A stretch of DNA of 64,000 nucleotides from Streptomyces finlayi. Lineage in GTDB: Bacteria; Actinomycetota; Actinomycetes; Streptomycetales; Streptomycetaceae. The stretch is taken from contig NZ_CP045702.1 of the NCBI RefSeq assembly GCF_014216315.1, forward strand, positions 3,534,001 to 3,598,000, written 5' to 3'. The position numbers and the translations under genes were made by a program. Shown here piece by piece: positions 59,580-64,000 of this stretch (position 1 is its first letter; each line of letters starts with the position of its first letter). Under the pieces are notes generated by a model. The model did no database searches and was not told where the DNA came from. It saw nothing but the letters and a program-made list of their open reading frames with translations.

Positions 59580-59989
59580 TCAGTGAAGGATCTTCTCCTT
59601 GGCACGCTGGAATTCAGCGTCGGCAATGTCGCCCATGGCACGGATCTCGGAGGGCTTGGCGAGTTGATCCGCCTCGTTCCCGGGCCCCGCCCCACTGCCG
59701 GCTGTCTCGCGGACGTAACACGGGGGGCAATGGCCACGAGCGTGCCCCGGATCCCTTCCAGGGGTACGCCGATGTCGGCGGCGGCGCCGACGTTGAGCAG
59801 GTACGAAGCGGGGGAGGCGCCCATGGCCGCCGGCGCCGCGATCCGGGTCAGCAGGTACGTCTCGGGGTCCGGACCGGATCGTTCGAACGCGTCGGGCGTC
59901 ATCTGGACCGGAGTGTCGGGCACGGGCGCGCTCGACTCGCCGGGGGGTTGACGCCCTCCGCCCCTTCCGATGTCCCGGCCATCGTCCAC
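59580..59989 (-). pseudogene. Carboxymuconolactone-decarboxylase/SHOCT chimera
   Basis: From GTG 59989 the frame reads DPETYLLTRIAAPAAMGASPASYLLNVGAAADIGVPLEGIRGTLVAIAPRVTSA, the start of a small carboxymuconolactone-decarboxylase-like protein that normally continues AAGNI. There it breaks off at about 59720. The following sequence, in another frame, reads GNEADQLAKPSEIRAMGDIADAEFQRAKEKILH to a stop at 59580, a SHOCT domain that normally ends a different small protein. A deletion has fused two genes out of frame. Confidence 0.72.
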
Positions 59990-60029
59990 TCCGTTCCTCC
60001 AGGGCTCCTTGTCCGTGGGCGTCCCACGT

Positions 60030-61396
60030 TCAGTCGATCATGAACCAGCCGCGCACCTGCGCCTCGTGATCGACGTAGCGTTCGCCGGAGACGTCGACGA
60101 CGACCTTGTTGATCGTGCCTCCGGTGAAGGGGAACGGCCCCTGGTAATCGGGGGTGACGGGCGAGGCGTCGTCACGGCCCACGCAGATCCCGTCCCCTAC
60201 GACGCAGAAGGAGCCCGGCTGGGTGACGATGTCGTCGCGGCCCACCTCCTGGTCGTCCATGTAGAGGGTGAGGGTGCCCGCGGCGCCGGGCATCGCGGGG
60301 TCGCTGCTCCGTCCGCTCGCTGCGAACTCTGCCGTGAGCACGTGCTTGCCCGGCGGAATCTCCCGATCCGCGTCCACCACCTGGAGGTTGCTGCCGACCC
60401 AGTTGTACGCGTAGTGCAGGCGATGGTCCTTGACGTAGAGGCTGTGGCCGCCGGCCACACCGCCGTGGGCGTAGAGAACACCCTCGGCTTCGGTCGACCC
60501 GATGTCCACCCCGGCGGCGATGGTGTACGACCGCCCGCTGGTCACCACGCCGGACTGTTCGGGCACCGCCGCGGAGTCGGGGTAGTAGACGTAGCGGTCG
60601 CGCTCGGGGCTTCCGTGCGGGCGCTCGGCCAGCACCTGTTCCAGGGCGCTGCGGTCGTCCAGCGGCAGCCCGTTGCAGATGCCCGCGTAGTAGTACCAGA
60701 GGCTCTTGAGGGTTTCGAGCCGGGCCGGTTCCCGTGCGGCCAGGTCCGTCGACTGTGCGCGGTCGGTGGTGAGGTCGTAGAGCTCCCATACGTCGCTTGC
60801 GAAGTTGCCCCAGCCACTCAGCGGCGGGTGCACGGTGCAGGCCAGCCATCCTTCGTGGTAGATCGACCGTTGGCCCAGCATCGCGTAGAACTGGGTCTGC
60901 CGTCCCGGGGCCACAGGATCGGTGAGCGAAGCCCCGAACCCTTGTACGCGGCCATGTTGATTTCCTCGCCGGCGGTGAGATGCCACTTGCCGACGCAGTA
61001 CGTGTTGTAGCCGCGCTCGCCCAGCACCTCCGATATGAATCCGTTCTCGAACGGGATGCGGGTCGAGATGCCGGGGAAGCCGGAGCTGAACTCGGCGATC
61101 GTCGCCATCCCGTTCGACGTCGCGTTCCTGCCGGTCAGCAGCGAGGCCCTGGTCGGGGAGCACAGCGCCGTGGTGTGGAAATTCGAGTAGCGCACCCCCA
61201 TGTCCGCGATCCGCGACATCGTCGGCGTTCGCACCGGACCGCCGAAGCAGTCCATCGTCCCGTAGCCGACGTCGTCCCACGCGATCAGGAGCACGTTCGG
61301 GGCGTTCTCGGGTGCCTTCGGCGCGAGGTACGGCGCCCAGTCCGGCTGCGCGTCACGGATGTCGAGGGCGATCTTCCCTTTGAAGGGCTTGGCCAT
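60030..61396 (-). pseudogene. Arylsulfatase with large internal deletion and frameshift
   Basis: The N-terminal frame (61396 to about 60940) has PNVLLIAWDDVGYGTMDCFGG (metal Asp pair) and the formylglycine motif ALCSPTRASLLTGRN, then GERGYNTYCVGKWHLTAGEE. It stops matching at about MAAYKG. The C-terminal sulfatase part, in a different frame, starts near GRQTQFYAMLGQRSIYHEGW and runs to 60030 with the sulfatase C-terminal beta domain. About 300 residues of the core found in 780-residue relatives are missing. Not functional. Confidence 0.85.
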
Positions 61397-61531
61397 GACG
61401 GTTCTCCTCGCTGCCCCGAGTCCTGACCGGTTGCCCCTCCACCATCGCCAGGGACGGCCCGTCTCGCCTCACCCATGACGGGTGACAGAGCCCTGGAGCG
61501 GCACACCGCCCCGCGGAGCAGGCGTACGGCG

Positions 61532-62128
61532 TCATCGAGCGGTGATACGCCGCTGGGCGGCCTCGGGGACGGGCGTCCCCTCACGCAGCGCCCGGCCCGT
61601 GGCCGTGGTCCTCTCGATCCAGCGGCCGTACCGGGCGGCGAGGGCGACGGCCGAGACGCCGTGGAGAAGGACGCTCAGGCCGACGGTGACCGCGACCACC
61701 CTGCCCAGCAGCCCCACACCGCGGACGTGCTCCTCCAGGACGAGCAGCCCCAGCACGACGGACGCCAGACCGCGTGGCCCGAACCACCCGATGTACGCCA
61801 CCGTGGGCAGCCGGAGCCCGCTGCCGACGAGCGCGACGGCCACCGGCAGCATCCGGACGACGGTCAGGCTGAGCACCGCGTACCCGACGATCCGCCAGCT
61901 CAGGTCCTCCAGCGTCGGACCGAGGAGTACCGCGCCGAAGACGAGCAGGCTGACCGATGCCAGAAGCCCGCCGAGGTGCTCGGTGAAGTCGGCGGAGTGT
62001 TCGGCCGCCTCCAGCGGCCCGGTCGCCGGAGGCGGCCCGGAAGCGGCGCAGGGCGAGACCGAGGGAGAAGCCGGCGACCCAGGCGGCGATGAAGCCGCTG
62101 CCGTCCACTACGACGGCCAGCGTGTACC
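61532..62128 (-). pseudogene. C-terminal remnant of a cation/proton antiporter
   Basis: The sequence reads GYTLAVVVDGSGFIAAWVAGFSLGLALR (from about 62128), then after a frameshift near 62040 SLLVFGAVLLGPTLEDLSWRIVGYAVLSLTVVRMLPVAVALVG and YIGWFGPRGLASVVLGLLVLEE, the last membrane helices of a CPA1-type Na+ or K+/H+ antiporter. The N-terminal two-thirds are missing. It is joined to the regulator remnant on its upstream side. Confidence 0.78.
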
Positions 62129-64000
62129 CCCGGCTCATGTGCGCGGCGGCCGCGGCCAGCGCCACCTGGGCGTCCACCCACGGTGAGGGCATCGCGATGG
62201 CCGGCATCTCCTGTATGTCGTCGAGGACATGGAGGGCCTTGACGGGGTCACCCCCGGCAAGCAGCAGCCGCGAGCGCGTGACGGTCAGCCCGGACATGAT
62301 GACCGGGTCGAGGAAGCGGATAGATGGCAGGGCCGCCCGGCGGAGGTGCGTCCGGGCGGAGGCGAGATCGTCGCGCTCGATCTCGACGGCAGCCAGCACC
62401 AGTTGCCCGAGAGAGGTGCGCGCCGAGGGCGGCAGGCCGAACCGCTCCGCCTCGGCAATCGCCTGCCGCGCCCGCGCCTCGGCCCGGCCCGGCCATCCCC
62501 CCAGAAAGTCGATCAGGGCGAGCCTGCACAGGGAATCGTGCCGGAAAAGGGCCGTCGAGGGCCCGTCGGACGCCTCTACCGCAGCGGCCAGTGCCGCTCG
62601 GGCCGAGTCGAAGCGGCCCGCCCACAGCTGAGCCGATCCCAGAACAGCGAGCCTCAGCACACGAATCTCCGGATGCGCCTCCAGACGCTCCGAGAGGACC
62701 TCCCGTCCGCCGAGTTCCTCCGCACGCCGGGCAGCGGCCTCGGCCATGTCCGCCGAGCCGAGCAGCCGGCCGGCCAACACCCTCAGCAACGCGCAGCTCA
62801 GATGGGCGGCCGACGCGTCCTGTGCCTCGACCGGGGGCAGGTGCGCCTCGGCACGGTCCAGGTCCGCGAGACCCCGGTCGACGTCGTACCGAGCCAGTTC
62901 ACAGGCAGCGCGAACCGGCGGCGGGGCCCGGCGTGTCCGGCGCCATCCCGGTGAACAACTCGCCGAGGCGGTCCGCGTCCAGCCCTGTGAAGAGCTGCCC
63001 GATCGCCAGGCCGTCAACGAGCCGGTCCGCCGCGAACGCCCAGTCCCCCGCGGCGGCGGCGTGCGGCAGGGCCTCCGTGAGCAGCCCGGCATCGCTCAGC
63101 CATAGGGAGGCCGTGCCGTGCAGTTCGCGCTCCAGCCCGGGGTACCTGGTGTTCAGGTGGGCACGCAGAATCTCGGCGAAACAGGGGATGCAGCCGGTAC
63201 CACGAATGACCGAGGGGCTCGACGAGCGCGTTCGCGCGCCGCAGTTCCGAGAGAACGAGAGCGGCATCGTCCCGCCCGGTGAGGGAGTTCGCCAGGCCGG
63301 GATGGATCCGCTCGCAGATGCTGGTCCGCAACAGCAGGTCCTGGCTCACGGCGGACTGGGCTTGAAGCACCTCGGCCAGAAGGAAGTCCGCGACCGCGCT
63401 CTGCCCCGTCTCGAACTCCTTCAGGAAACTCTCCGGGTCATCCGCCCCCTGCGCAGCGAGGATGCACAGGCGTAGCCCTGCAGCCCACCCACCGGTCCGC
63501 TCGGTAAGCGCGCGAGCACCCTCGTCCGACAGGGCCATGCCGTGTCGGCTCGCCAGCTCGGCCGTCTCCTCGGGCAGGAACGCCAGGTCGGCATCGCGGA
63601 TCTCGGCCACTTCGCCGGCGGTGCGGTACCGGTGCAGTGGCAACAGCGGCTCGGTACGGCTGATGATGACCAGGCGCAGCCCGAGCTGGGACAGGAGCGA
63701 GTCGTCGACCTCGCCGGGGCGAGCGGGACCAGCGATGCCGTCGGGGAGGGTGAGCCCGTGGTGGCGCAGGGCCTCCAGTACGTAGGCCCAGAAGATTCCG
63801 GGGGCGTTGTCACCGGACTCCGCCGTCAGCCACACCACCCGGCCCGGCAGAGGCGGCGTGCCGGCCCAGTCGGCGACCAGCAGCGTCTTGCCCGCCCCCG
63901 CCGGCCCGTTCACCAACACCAAACGGCCCGGACCGGCCAGGGCGCGGGTGAGGCGATCTGCCAGGCGGGTCTTGCGGATGAACGTCTCGGGCACACTGGG
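62129..64000 (-). pseudogene. MalT-type LuxR regulator remnant, 5' end beyond the window
   Basis: The N-terminal AAA region is seen from the window edge (PETFIRKTRLADRLTRALAGPGRLVLVNGPAGAGKTLLVADWAG, Walker A). An in-frame loss of about 35 residues removes the Walker B region (DDSLLSQLGLRLVIISRTEPLLPLHRY). Frameshifts follow near 63200 (extra T in CTGTTTCGCC) and near 62935. The helical repeat domain continues to about 62129 and is then fused to the antiporter remnant, so the C-terminal LuxR HTH is missing. The true start probably lies beyond 64000. Confidence 0.82.

Overview
The window is high-GC actinobacterial chromosome, almost certainly Streptomyces: codon use is GC-rich, starts are often GTG, terminators are long GC hairpins without U-tracts, and the left part has a gene order I recall from the S. 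coelicolor dnaX-purD-purC-lsr2-purSQL-purF-purM-vdh neighbourhood (from memory, not checked).

Region 1 (1-23.2 kb) is conserved core. It encodes six de novo purine enzymes and the PurQ and PurS partners of PurL, all on the minus strand but in several transcription units: purM-purF, purL-purQ-purS with overlapping stops and starts, purC, and purD. Between them lie valine dehydrogenase, a DUF3073 protein, an ArsR/M23-peptidase pair with a palindromic operator, an Lsr2-like nucleoid protein, three tRNA-Gly genes, a dimethylformamidase-like protein, a degenerate M48-like membrane protein, dnaX and the small SRP RNA. One clear scar (13.6-14.2 kb) joins the start of an ABC ATPase gene to the end of a response-regulator gene.

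Region 2 (23,161-45,225) is an integrated mobilisable element in tRNA-Ser(GGA). It is bounded by 135-bp direct repeats (134 identical) that run from the anticodon loop through the tRNA terminator. The backbone is a CoiA-like nuclease, tyrosine integrase, excisionase, DnaB-like ATPase, iteron-like repeats, SpdB-like protein, MobC and a relaxase. No FtsK/TraB-type translocase was found, so it looks mobilisable rather than self-transmissible. Its cargo is the most novel part. A tightly coupled minus-strand operon (41.6 to 34.45 kb) encodes two phosphotransferase-family kinases, an archaeal-type S-adenosylmethionine synthetase, a histidine phosphatase, a full-length seryl-tRNA synthetase paralogue, a glycosyltransferase split at an ATGA, and an alanyl-tRNA-synthetase-like protein. 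A divergent XRE/TPR regulator and a HAD hydrolase lie beside it.

Region 3 (45.2-52.0 kb) starts with a relaxase C-terminal remnant related to the intact relaxase, carrying an in-frame stop. This points to an older element at the same site. A second accessory set follows: WbqC-like, YdcF-like, an XRE/TPR regulator, a resolvase-N-like protein, an anti-sigma-type ATPase, a Rossmann (SAH-hydrolase-like) protein and a NUDIX hydrolase. No right att site was found for it.

Region 4 (52.6-64 kb) holds a large SpoIIE-type phosphatase, a DUF6325 protein and a DUF2252 protein among many broken genes: a RelE-like toxin remnant, a frameshifted membrane protein, a carboxymuconolactone-decarboxylase/SHOCT chimera, an internally deleted arylsulfatase, and a LuxR/MalT regulator fused to an antiporter remnant. 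Each looks like a deletion scar or frameshift, so this stretch appears to be decaying.
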